From NCBI GenBank assembly GCA_002696685.1, contig NZSI01000008.1, positions 1-18,998 on the forward strand: DNA of 18,998 nucleotides, written 5' to 3'. The position numbers and the translations under genes are program-made. The notes under the pieces are model-generated. The model saw only the letters and a program-made list of their open reading frames with translations, did not search any database and had not been told where the DNA came from. The DNA is from Chloroflexota bacterium (lineage in GTDB: Bacteria; Chloroflexota; Dehalococcoidia; SAR202; UBA826). Each line of letters begins with the position of its first letter. Positions within the stretch are counted from its first letter, which is position 1. Positions 6,562 to 13,926 of the stretch are shown piece after piece.

Positions 6562-7220
6562 TCTCCTGTTTTCTTCAGTGACTTTTCACTAGTTTTATCG
6601 GTCTTCCGAACTTTTTCCAATAATTCGTGTTTTTCAAGGGCCGCTTCTATATATTTATTCACATAGGGGCTTCGATCTTTCCCCTTGGCCTCCTGCAATG
6701 CATCAATAAACTCAGGCCTCTGGATTTCATACAATGATTTCGATAACAATTTTCTATCTTCTACATCTGCAGTGCTCAAGGCCTTGATCACTGTTTTGAT
6801 GGCCCGCTTATCCCCAATATACGCCAAGGCTTTGAGGGCTGCCAGACCCCTGACCTTGCTTGATTTAGACGGTTTTATCCAGGGCTCTAGAGCTGAGTCC
6901 CAGTGTCTCTTATTGATTTTGAAGAATTTTCTCTGCAAAGAGACTTTTCCGATGCTGAAATCATTTCTTATCTCCTCTAATTTATCTTTGGACTTTATAG
7001 CTAAATCAGACGCATGTCCTGAACTGATTGAATCTTCAATTGAAGTGCAGGCCTGAAGGACTTCCACCGGGAAATTCTTGTGACAGCAGTCAAAACAGAA
7101 AACCGAATTACTTTCTCCATATGCGTAGCTTGAAGTGCTGATTAATAGTCTGAATTCCTGTTCTTCAAACTTTTCATCACACAATGCACACTTCGAACTC
7201 GAGAAACCGATTCTAAAATC
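6558..7220 (-). CDS. Zinc-finger and HEAT-repeat protein, about 220 aa
   Basis: From the ATG at 7220 the protein begins MDFRIGFSSSKCALCDEKF, giving a CxxC (C12, C15 in this numbering). A second CxxC (CFDCC) follows about 30 residues later, together a zinc ribbon-like finger. The C-terminal half has HEAT repeats (GLAALKALAYIGDKRAIKTVIKAL). The family leader is absent. The frame stays open upstream to a GTG at 7298 that lies inside repeat R5; that longer form would start MIFILRKQF, with residues encoded by the repeat palindrome. I prefer 7220 because the finger starts soon after and the extra 26 codons are repeat DNA, but the promoter for 7220 is weak (ATTATTATT near 7243-7251). It is the first gene of the coupled operon with 6022 and 5867. 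Confidence 0.75.
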   Translation of the reverse strand, partial: DFRIGFSSSKCALCDEKFEEQEFRLLISTSSYAYGESNSVFCFDCCHKNFPVEVLQACTSIEDSISSGHASDLAIKSKDKLEEIRNDFSIGKVSLQRKFFKINKRHWDSALEPWIKPSKSSKVRGLAALKALAYIGDKRAIKTVIKALSTADVEDRKLLSKSLYEIQRPEFIDALQEAKGKDRSPYVNKYIEAALEKHELLEKVRKTDKTSEKSLKKTGD

Positions 7221-7277
7221 CATTAAATTCTGAATACTGGGGGAATAATAATCTTTCTTATTCCCATTCGTAAACTG

Positions 7278-7394
7278 TTTACGTAAAATAAAAATCACAT
7301 GGGGTTTTCAACAAACACGTGCCTTTTTTACGTTTAATAATATATTATAATATTATATTTATACTCGCAGGTGCTGCTAACTTATTTACGTAAA
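7278..7394 (+). repeat. Repeat copy R5 (117 bp, type B core)
   Basis: Bounded by two perfect TTTACGTAAA palindromes (7278 and 7385). The type B core has extra ACGT centres at 7317 and 7330. Its right two-thirds is nearly the same as in R4. It separates the CFI-box gene (stop at 7417) from the zinc-finger HEAT gene. Confidence 0.92.
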
Positions 7395-7420
7395 ATAGAT
7401 TCTGGGAAGTCTTCGGTCAT
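7382..7420 (-). pseudogene. 12-codon HEAT start remnant MTEDFPESILRK at R5
   Basis: The same 39-base mini-ORF as at R4 (5832-5870), again with its ATG overlapping the TGA of the preceding minus-strand gene (here the CFI-box gene). Two unrelated upstream genes thus end in GAATGA at the same junction. That is expected if a boundary sequence was copied or if cassettes were exchanged there. Confidence 0.55.
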
Positions 7421-7743
7421 TCATACCTACCTGAAAGTATTTTCACGAAGGGACTCAGAATTCTTCGAGTCCAGGCCCTCTTGGCCTCTGATCCTGCTAT
7501 GTTGGAAGCCACTGGCGGACTGAAAGTATAGTAGAATCTAACAAACAGGCGGCCCAGTCCATTCTTCAAAAGCCAATTATCTCGCCAGCTACGAAAAATA
7601 TTTATTTCCTCGGCAAAGGGGGTTCCATATGCGGCAGTTGCAATGAAACAGCCTCCCCCTCTATTGCCTGTAGCAAACATCTCGTCACGCTCACCAGGCT
7701 CGACGAAGTCGTTTGCCCACATCATCATCTCTTCTTCATCCAT
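7417..7743 (-). CDS. CFI-box protein, 108 aa
   Basis: Residues of about 31-90 match the CFI-box-CTERM domain: GGCFIATAAYGTP, then EEINIFRSWRDNWLL, NGLGRLFVRFYYTFSPPVA and a helical tail. The domain usually sits at the C-terminus of larger bacterial and archaeal proteins; the conserved Cys and the amphipathic RxFRD helix are its marks, and its biochemical role is unknown. Here it makes up nearly the whole protein, preceded by an acidic N-terminus (MDEEEMMMW). No signal peptide is visible. A perfect TTAATTAA (7765-7772) lies 25 bases before the ATG. The stop codon is at the boundary with the R5 remnant, and the gene follows the large HEAT gene at 7783. Confidence 0.85.
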   Translation of the reverse strand: MDEEEMMMWANDFVEPGERDEMFATGNRGGGCFIATAAYGTPFAEEINIFRSWRDNWLLKNGLGRLFVRFYYTFSPPVASNIAGSEAKRAWTRRILSPFVKILSGRYE

Positions 7744-7764
7744 TCACACCCAATATTACAGATG

Positions 7765-7772
7765 TTAATTAA
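7765..7772 (-). promoter_or_regulatory. TATA box of the CFI-box gene
   Basis: TTAATTAA centred about 25 bases before the ATG at 7743, in the 39-base gap behind the 7783-9612 gene. Confidence 0.45.
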
Positions 7773-7782
7773 CTTTTGTAAT

Positions 7783-9612
7783 TCAGAACAGATCCTTGGT
7801 CAGATTACCTAACCCATCTTTGACCAGATCATTTAATTTCTTCATGGTCGTGTCGCGGGCAGGGATAGTATGGCCTGCTTTACTCAAAGCAGCCTCCCTG
7901 ACCGCATTTCCACCGTAGGCCAGCGTGGATGCATTCTCAAGTATCATCAACGATATTTGGCCTGCTTTTCTAGTTTTTTCGTCATCCGAATCTATCATAA
8001 CCTTGAATTGCTTGACCAGAAAATTGTAATTATCTGTAGTACCCGAGTCATCATTTGTACGATCCTCTATCCTAAAACCAACTGAATGTCGCCCCTCGAA
8101 AAATATATGGGGTGATCTTGGTATCAGGCTACGATCGATCCAACTCTTGACCATATCGTCCAGAAGAATGATTTTGACACCAGAATCCTCATCATCAAAG
8201 ATTTCTCTGGAATGTGTCCATTTCCACCCATAGTAATCCCTGGGCTCTCCGGTAAGAGCCTTGACTGCCCCTCTCCGCATCATTTTATTTTTGTCACCAA
8301 GCCTTAATTTTAACGATTCAACAACATACTTTTCAGAGGTCGAAGAAGACCATTTCAGCTTGTTTAAAGATTTCAATGCTGTGTGCCTGACAGGAAGCCT
8401 TTCATCCTCAAATAGATCTATCAGGAGATTTCGCAATTTCGGATAATAAGCCATATCTTTGACCAATTCAATTACCTTGTCAGCGTCATCTGAAGAAAGT
8501 TCGTTTTCCAACCTCCCTTTGCTTTCCAGAAATATGGATTGCTCACCGGATGAATCAACAAATTCCAAAAGCCTCATGATCTTGTCCTTACGGTGTCCCG
8601 ATTGACGGAGACTTCTTTTCTCCAATTCGGTATTCAGTTTGGTATTTTTCATCCTGTAAAAACCAGAACCATAGTCCTTGAGAAAATCCATACTCCACCT
8701 TTCAAGTTTCTTATTCTCTGAATAGAGCTTTTCTACGTATGGAACTGCATCGAAAGAACTCTCTCTTAGAACTACTGATGTCAAGGCCCAGATCGGTTTG
8801 TTCTCAGGCTTTTCGACACAATTGATAAGGTACTCCATAGCTTCTGGTTCCCGGGACCGGCCAGCTAGACCAACCAAGAACAAATTGGACAAAATCTTCC
8901 TGCGACCCTTGGAAAGAATTTTTTTGTATTTTGCCTCTGTATACCAATAGTGATCTGCGATACTGGGGAATATAGTTCTAATCTCTGATATAATGATGTT
9001 TGACTTTGCAAAATTGTCGTATGTTTTTTTATCAACTCTGGACAGGTTCGACCTTATAGCATTGCTAATTAATTCATTAAACTCGGAACGATCTTTGAGA
9101 CTCCGAGTTTTCTTCTCACCCAATTGAACCATTATTGAAAAGATTATTTCGACTAGAAGGTCGACATCGTTGTCCCAACCCGGTGTTTCTCGAAGCATTT
9201 CTTTTGACTTTTCTAGACTAATAATTTTTCTGCTTTTTGATTGAGAATTAGACAAATACCAACCATCTTTCGCATTAGAACCATGCACGCCCTGCCATTT
9301 TAGTTTGCTAATTTGATTAAGTTCTGCAACTAAAATAAAAGAAATAACTAACGATTCGAGATTTGAAGCATTTATCAATTCTTCATTTTTGAATTCCGCG
9401 TTGATGAAATTGAATTTTTCCTTTACGAAATTTAAAGCCTCCTTCCTTATTTTTTCTTCACTGGAGAATACTGACAGGCTGGAAACCAGGCTGTACATCC
9501 TCGGAGGCAAATCGAGGTTTTTAGACATGGAAATGCCCATCATCTGCAAGGAAGGATCATCTGACAAGAGGAACTTCTCCAGATTTTCAATTTCTTCATT
9601 ACTAAGGGGCAT
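7783..9612 (-). CDS. Large HEAT-leader protein, 609 aa
   Basis: From the ATG at 9612 the protein begins MPLSNEEIENLEKFLLSDDPSLQMMGISMSKN, which places the family leader at residues 12-31 as in the siblings. The frame extends 13 codons further to 9651, but a TATA-like GATAAA (9635-9640) 25 bases before 9612 and the sibling alignment favour the shorter start. The body is mostly helical. HEAT-like units are clearest at about 370-455 (VRHTALKSLNKLKW, MMRRGAVKALTGEP) and near 540-570 (EKTRKAGQISLMIL). The second shared segment is not obvious. No enzyme motif, signal peptide or membrane helix is seen. It is divergent from the nuclease gene at 9694, so the intergenic stretch marks the border between the HEAT island and the repair-like module. 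Confidence 0.82.
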   Translation of the reverse strand: MPLSNEEIENLEKFLLSDDPSLQMMGISMSKNLDLPPRMYSLVSSLSVFSSEEKIRKEALNFVKEKFNFINAEFKNEELINASNLESLVISFILVAELNQISKLKWQGVHGSNAKDGWYLSNSQSKSRKIISLEKSKEMLRETPGWDNDVDLLVEIIFSIMVQLGEKKTRSLKDRSEFNELISNAIRSNLSRVDKKTYDNFAKSNIIISEIRTIFPSIADHYWYTEAKYKKILSKGRRKILSNLFLVGLAGRSREPEAMEYLINCVEKPENKPIWALTSVVLRESSFDAVPYVEKLYSENKKLERWSMDFLKDYGSGFYRMKNTKLNTELEKRSLRQSGHRKDKIMRLLEFVDSSGEQSIFLESKGRLENELSSDDADKVIELVKDMAYYPKLRNLLIDLFEDERLPVRHTALKSLNKLKWSSSTSEKYVVESLKLRLGDKNKMMRRGAVKALTGEPRDYYGWKWTHSREIFDDEDSGVKIILLDDMVKSWIDRSLIPRSPHIFFEGRHSVGFRIEDRTNDDSGTTDNYNFLVKQFKVMIDSDDEKTRKAGQISLMILENASTLAYGGNAVREAALSKAGHTIPARDTTMKKLNDLVKDGLGNLTKDLF

Positions 9613-9634
9613 CCAGATCATGAAAATGCATCGG

Positions 9635-9640
9635 GATAAA
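9635..9640 (-). promoter_or_regulatory. TATA-like box of the 9612 gene
   Basis: Minus-strand TTTATC centred 25 bases before the ATG at 9612. Confidence 0.35.
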
Positions 9641-9657
9641 GAGTTTTCCAAGTTACC

Positions 9658-9668
9658 AAATATAATTA
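9658..9668 (+). promoter_or_regulatory. TATA box of the nuclease gene
   Basis: AATATAATTA centred about 30 bases before the ATG at 9694. It may head the plus-strand module. Confidence 0.5.
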
Positions 9669-9693
9669 AAGAGAGACTTATGGGGATGAATCA

Positions 9694-11541
9694 ATGGCTG
9701 AGAATCATATAGATTGTAACGATTCAGGAGAAAAAGTGGAATTCGATGAGAAAGAATGGATTTCAGCTACCAAAACCAGAAATTATATGATAGGAGATCC
9801 AATTTTAGACTGGTTAAATGAATATGGTGAAGAAAAGGGTTTTGAAAAGGATACTGAGAGTGAAAAATACGATAAGAATCTTGACTTCGTGCAGATGATT
9901 TTCAAGAAAGGACACGAATTTGAAAACGTCGTAATAGAATTTCTAAAAAACAAATTCGGAAAAGAGAATTTCGTAACGGTAGCGACAGAACGCACTGACA
10001 GTAAAGATGTCAGCAAAGCTAGGAAAACATTCGAGACCATGCAACAGGGAATTCCTTTCATACTTCAAGGTGTTCTGTTCAATCCGAATGACAAAACATA
10101 CGGGATGCCAGATATTCTTGTTAGATCAGATTTCCTGAATAAAATCGTGGATGAGGAAGATACGCAGATTTCACAAGAAAGCGAAGATCTAGGACAAGAT
10201 TTCCATTACCGTGTAATAGACGTCAAGTTCAGTTCCATGTCCTTCAATTCTGAGGGTGAATACCTTCTGGACTGGAGTAGCCAGAGGGCCTACAAGGCTC
10301 AGGTTGCGATTTATAACAGGGCATTGGGCAGACTTCAGGGATATGAACCTCCCAGGGGCTATATTCTTGGCAGAGGGTGGTCACGGAAAAAGTTAGGAAG
10401 GGAAAGAAAATGCACCAATGCCTTTGACAGATTTGGTATGATTGATTTCGACAATATCGATCGCTACTACTACGACAAAGTGGATCAGGCCATAACTTGG
10501 ATCAGGGACCTGAGAAAAGAGGGAGCACACTGGGAATTATATCCTGAACCAACTACCAAGGAGCTCTGGCCCAATTCAGGAAATCAGAGTGATTACCCCT
10601 GGCATAATGCCAAATCCGAGATTGTGGAAAAACTCAAAGATGTTACCAAGCTCTGGGGAGTTGGACTGAAGGAGAGAGAGAAGGCTCACGAGAACAATAT
10701 TTTTACTTGGAATGATGACAATCTGACACCTGCCAAGATCGGAATTTATGGGGAATTTAGGAAAAAGGTAATTGAACAAATCATCAATATCAACAAATTG
10801 GAAACTCACAAAGTGCTACCTGTTAGAATTAACGACAACCGGAAGAACTGGAAGGAAAAACCCAAACTGGAATTCTTTGTAGATTTTGAAACTGTCAACA
10901 ATATCAACGATAACTTTGCCAAATTCCCCGAACAAGGTGGAGATGCACTGATATTCATGATTGGGTGTGGACATGAATACAATGGCAAATTTGAATTCAA
11001 GATTTTTACGGGTGATAGGCTTGATGTCTATGAGGAAGCCAGACTAATTACAGAATGGATCAACTATATGGGTCAAGTCACAAGCGATATCCTTGGAGAA
11101 ACTGACGAAAAACCAAAAATCTTTCATTGGTCGCCTGCCGAAGTGTCCTTCATGAAAAGTGCTCGCGAAAATTTGATTAAAGATGGTGAAAAAAGTGAAT
11201 TGCAGGAGAAATTGCTGGAAAATTGGCCCGACTTGAATTGGTTTGACTTCATAGAGGTTATGAGGGAAGAGCCAATTGTAGTCAAAGGTGCCTTTGGTTT
11301 TGGACTCAAGGCGATAGCCAAAAACCTGTACCGGCATGGTTTGATTGGCACAGTTTGGGGTGATGGTCCAACAGATGGTCTGGGTGCCATGGTAGGAGCA
11401 TGGTATTGTGATCATGGAGCTGAAAAGAAAGGAATCTCGATGAGGGAAATGGATTACATGGGTGAAATTGAGGATTATAACGAGGTTGATTGTAAAGTGA
11501 TGTGGGCACTGATAAACTATCTTAGAGAAAATCATTCGTGA
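9694..11541 (+). CDS. TM0106-type RecB-like nuclease with DEDD exonuclease domain, 615 aa
   Basis: The N-terminal half has PD-(D/E)XK nuclease features: KKGHEFENVVIEFL as the first helix, GMPDILV with D140, and VIDVKFS with D176 and K178. The C-terminal half is an RNase H-fold exonuclease like the YprB/RNase_H_2 family: D397 and E399 in FFVDFETV, FHWSPAEVSFM, D518 in WFDFIEVMR, and YNEVDCKVMW with D599. The pairing is that of TM0106-family proteins, some of which are also fused to a DNA2-like helicase. No helicase is fused or adjacent here. It probably cuts or trims DNA or RNA in the cytoplasm; both active sites look intact. The 615-residue length is somewhat above the usual helicase-free form as I recall it. 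It is the first gene of the plus-strand module and is followed by the coiled-coil gene after 37 bases. Confidence 0.85.
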   Translation: MAENHIDCNDSGEKVEFDEKEWISATKTRNYMIGDPILDWLNEYGEEKGFEKDTESEKYDKNLDFVQMIFKKGHEFENVVIEFLKNKFGKENFVTVATERTDSKDVSKARKTFETMQQGIPFILQGVLFNPNDKTYGMPDILVRSDFLNKIVDEEDTQISQESEDLGQDFHYRVIDVKFSSMSFNSEGEYLLDWSSQRAYKAQVAIYNRALGRLQGYEPPRGYILGRGWSRKKLGRERKCTNAFDRFGMIDFDNIDRYYYDKVDQAITWIRDLRKEGAHWELYPEPTTKELWPNSGNQSDYPWHNAKSEIVEKLKDVTKLWGVGLKEREKAHENNIFTWNDDNLTPAKIGIYGEFRKKVIEQIININKLETHKVLPVRINDNRKNWKEKPKLEFFVDFETVNNINDNFAKFPEQGGDALIFMIGCGHEYNGKFEFKIFTGDRLDVYEEARLITEWINYMGQVTSDILGETDEKPKIFHWSPAEVSFMKSARENLIKDGEKSELQEKLLENWPDLNWFDFIEVMREEPIVVKGAFGFGLKAIAKNLYRHGLIGTVWGDGPTDGLGAMVGAWYCDHGAEKKGISMREMDYMGEIEDYNEVDCKVMWALINYLRENHS

Positions 11542-11549
11542 CCAGTTAG

Positions 11550-11557
11550 TTTAAATT
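11550..11557 (+). promoter_or_regulatory. TATA-like box of the 11579 gene
   Basis: TTTAAATT centred 25 bases before the ATG at 11579. Confidence 0.4.
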
Positions 11558-11578
11558 CTGTTTTGAAATCGGGAATGT

Positions 11579-11986
11579 ATGTATGAAGTCAAGCCTACGG
11601 AATTTAAGGATGATTTGGATAAATTAGCTGACCGAATGGCTGAAATTGGGGATCAGATCAAGGAACTTACTAAGGCTCAGGACGAAATCAAGGAGGAAAT
11701 TGTAGGGGTGATGAGGGAGAATGATCTTAAAACCTGGTCATTCGAGAAGGGAAAACTTTCGTACCAATCCAGAATTAATTACAAAGGTTGGGATATGCAG
11801 AATGTTAAGGATAAAGTTGGAGAAGATAATTTCTCAGACGTAACAAGAGTGAGTATTCGGACCCCGGCCTTGAGGGACAAACTTTTAGATTCAGGAATGG
11901 AAGAGAAAGAAGTTGAGGATTTTTTTGACAGTGTAGCAGAAAGAAGCGAATCCAAATGGGTCGTCTTTAGAGCTAATAAGGATTAA
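11579..11986 (+). CDS. Coiled-coil protein, 135 aa
   Basis: Residues of about 8-50 form an amphipathic helix rich in Lys/Glu with a heptad pattern (LDKLADRMAEIGDQIKELTK, then DEIKEEIVGVMREN). A compact region follows with KTWSFEKGKLSYQSRINYKG and a C-terminal FRANKD end. The layout, a long helix then a 'K-x-x-x-G-K-L-S-x-x' strand, recalls small phage Gam-like or Gp157-like proteins that accompany nucleases, but the match is by shape only and I do not assign a family. Three ATGs overlap here; 11579 is in the long frame and sits 25 bases after the TATA-like box. It probably works with the nuclease or the AAA+ ATPase beside it. Confidence 0.75.
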   Translation: MYEVKPTEFKDDLDKLADRMAEIGDQIKELTKAQDEIKEEIVGVMRENDLKTWSFEKGKLSYQSRINYKGWDMQNVKDKVGEDNFSDVTRVSIRTPALRDKLLDSGMEEKEVEDFFDSVAERSESKWVVFRANKD

Positions 11987-12012
11987 TCAGACAACTCAAG
12001 AAAATTAGAAAG

Positions 12013-12019
12013 TAATTTA
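12013..12019 (+). promoter_or_regulatory. TATA-like box of the MoxR gene
   Basis: TAATTTA centred 28 bases before the ATG at 12044. It would start a separate transcript for the MoxR-to-ligase genes, which overlap or abut one another. Confidence 0.4.
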
Positions 12020-12043
12020 ACCTCCTTACATCCTAATTAGGTA

Positions 12044-13327
12044 ATGGACGAAACATTTGGAATTGTCGCAGATGCTGCTAGAGTAAAGAATTTTGTGAAG
12101 GCTGTGATAAACTCAAATCAGAGACATGAAGTATGGAATGAGAAGCATAAAGATGAAATTCAAATGGGAAAGAAATTGGCCAGAAATAAGATTCCTGTCT
12201 GTATCTGGGGACCTCATGGTATAGGTAAAACCCAACTTCTGAAGGCTCTGGCAGAGGAATTGACTGCCGAGGAAGAGCGTAGTCCTAAAGAAAAATGGCT
12301 GTTTACAAACATCGCTCCAGCGCAATTTGAAGAGATGGGTGATTTGCTGGGTATGCCCTCAATAGATCCAGGCAAACTAGATGACCCTAGTGATGACAAG
12401 ACCATCATGGTTCCACCTGACTGGACACCACAGAAAGTAGAAGAAAAAAGGTTAGATGATACGGGGAAAAATGGACCGGGTATATTTTTGATAGATGACG
12501 TGAACCGGGCTGATATAAGAATCATAAACGGCATCATGCAATTGTTACAGGACTTTGAAATGGCATCCTGGAAAATGCCTGAAGGCTGGCATATGGTATT
12601 GACTGCAAATCCACCCGGTGAAGACTATATTGTAAGAGAATTCGATGACGCTATGATGACCAGGATGATGCATATTGAAATGAGATATGATGAAAATGTC
12701 TGGGCCAGATGGGCAGAGGGCCAAGGTATTGATCCAAGAGGAATCAGTTTTGTTCTGGCTTATCCTGAATTGATGACTGGGAAAAGAACGACACCTCGGA
12801 CATTGGTCCAATTTTTTGAAGCCATAGAAAATATTGGTGATCTGAAGGATCCTGAAAATTCAGAATTAGTGAACATAATTGGCAGATCCTGCCTCGAGGC
12901 TGAGACTGTAGCTGAATTTATCCAATTCGTGAGAAATAACTGGTCCATGATAATCCAACCCGAGGAAATCCTGAATTCAAAGAAATTTAAAGAAATTGAA
13001 AAAAGATTTGACAAGCTTATCTTACCCAAGAAGAAAAAAGAAGTCAAGAGGGTGGATATCGCGAATATAATAACTCAGAGACTGGTAAACCGCGTATATG
13101 TAACTGAAGAAGTCATAAACAAAAAACAGAGAGACAACATAGTCTCTTATTTGAAAATTAAGTCAATGCCATTGGATATGAGAGTCGCTGCTGGAAGAGA
13201 TCTTTACAATTTTGCCCTTAGGAAAACGAATAAGGAAACAAGCGACGCGAAAAAGAAGAATAAGAAATCCATGACTACTGTATTCGAGGATCCTGAACTG
13301 GCAAAGAACATCATACAGAGGATGTAA
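12044..13327 (+). CDS. MoxR-type AAA+ ATPase, 427 aa
   Basis: ATP-driven chaperone-like ATPase. Walker A is GPHGIGKTQ (residues 56-64, Lys62) and Walker B is IFLIDDVNRAD, with D151-D152 where MoxR proteins more often have Asp-Glu. Sensor 1 is in MVLTANPPGEDY, and an arginine-finger candidate lies in DDAMMTRM. The C-terminal part (about 260-427) is helical with lysine-rich stretches. MoxR ATPases usually work with a vWA-domain protein to remodel a partner; the vWA/DUF2201 protein at 16749-18431 is the obvious partner. The TAA overlaps the next ATG (TAATG at 13325-13329), so the downstream gene is coupled. The Asp-Asp Walker B should still bind Mg but may slow hydrolysis. Confidence 0.88.
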   Translation: MDETFGIVADAARVKNFVKAVINSNQRHEVWNEKHKDEIQMGKKLARNKIPVCIWGPHGIGKTQLLKALAEELTAEEERSPKEKWLFTNIAPAQFEEMGDLLGMPSIDPGKLDDPSDDKTIMVPPDWTPQKVEEKRLDDTGKNGPGIFLIDDVNRADIRIINGIMQLLQDFEMASWKMPEGWHMVLTANPPGEDYIVREFDDAMMTRMMHIEMRYDENVWARWAEGQGIDPRGISFVLAYPELMTGKRTTPRTLVQFFEAIENIGDLKDPENSELVNIIGRSCLEAETVAEFIQFVRNNWSMIIQPEEILNSKKFKEIEKRFDKLILPKKKKEVKRVDIANIITQRLVNRVYVTEEVINKKQRDNIVSYLKIKSMPLDMRVAAGRDLYNFALRKTNKETSDAKKKNKKSMTTVFEDPELAKNIIQRM

Positions 13328-13926
13328 TGGCTCGTGAGATTATAATCGAATTTGATAACCAAATTTCAAAATTTAGTTTTAGTAAGATCTCTAGAGAAAA
13401 ACTATACGGCTGGAAAAAAACGTCTGTAGTTGACAGGAATTCTCAACCTTGTATATTAGGAAGTATACCTTTGCAGGGGGATGTTATAATCCCAAAGGGC
13501 GGAATATCAGCGCATTACGTAACTGATGATTACAAAATAATCCCGAAAAATGAATTAGAAGTGTTTGGAAACGATGGTGAGAAACTAGAACGAAAACCAT
13601 CCACACTAGGTGTTCCACAAAAATCAAAGAAAGTTGATTCCCAGGCACTTTTAGATCACAGAATCACCAGCATCTATTCTCTAGAACCTACTGAATTTGA
13701 TGATGCTACAATCAAAAGACTGGAAAATGGAGAAATAATCTCCGCACCATTCAACTACACTGCTTCCTTCAATGAAACTTCGATATTCCTACTGAAAACC
13801 GAAAAAGGAATTTTTGGTTTGGTAGGCGAAACTGCAAATCTGGAATACTGTTCGCATGAGGTCTCATTGGATAATGAAGACTATGAAGAAACTGAAGAAA
13901 TTGAACTGGACTTTGGAATGTTATGA
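13327..13926 (+). CDS. Conserved-looking protein of unknown function, 199 aa
   Basis: I do not know a family name. The first 75 residues look like a compact beta domain with a distinctive REKLYGWKKTSVVDRNSQP then GDVIIPKGGISAHYVTDD. Residues of about 105-175 (LLDHRITSIYSLEP, then APFNYTASFNETSIFLL) form a second beta-rich part, and the tail is very acidic. No catalytic motif, signal or membrane segment is visible. It is locked to its neighbours: it starts in the stop of the MoxR gene and its stop overlaps the next ATG (ATGA at 13923). That strongly suggests a complex with the ATPase or with the 266-residue protein. The well-formed motifs suggest a wider family, which a profile search would settle. 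Confidence 0.8.
   Translation: MAREIIIEFDNQISKFSFSKISREKLYGWKKTSVVDRNSQPCILGSIPLQGDVIIPKGGISAHYVTDDYKIIPKNELEVFGNDGEKLERKPSTLGVPQKSKKVDSQALLDHRITSIYSLEPTEFDDATIKRLENGEIISAPFNYTASFNETSIFLLKTEKGIFGLVGETANLEYCSHEVSLDNEDYEETEEIELDFGML

Noticed and set aside
6685..7056. 123-codon plus-strand open frame
   Set aside because: It is antisense to the HEAT repeats of the 6558 gene and has no own start signal or domain.
198..7394. The repeats as integron attC sites
   Set aside because: GTTAGCAGC next to the palindrome is reminiscent of the attC core, but it does not fit GTTRRRY, no matching RYYYAAC lies at the other end, and no integrase is present in the window.
198..7394. The repeats as a CRISPR array or as insertion sequences
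   Set aside because: Copies are 30 to over 3000 bases apart with genes between them, and no cas gene, transposase or clear target-site duplication is seen.
11044..11535. 163-codon minus-strand open frame opposite the nuclease gene
   Set aside because: It lies antisense to the exonuclease domain, whose motifs are intact; the translation is rich in Phe, His and Ser with no domain.
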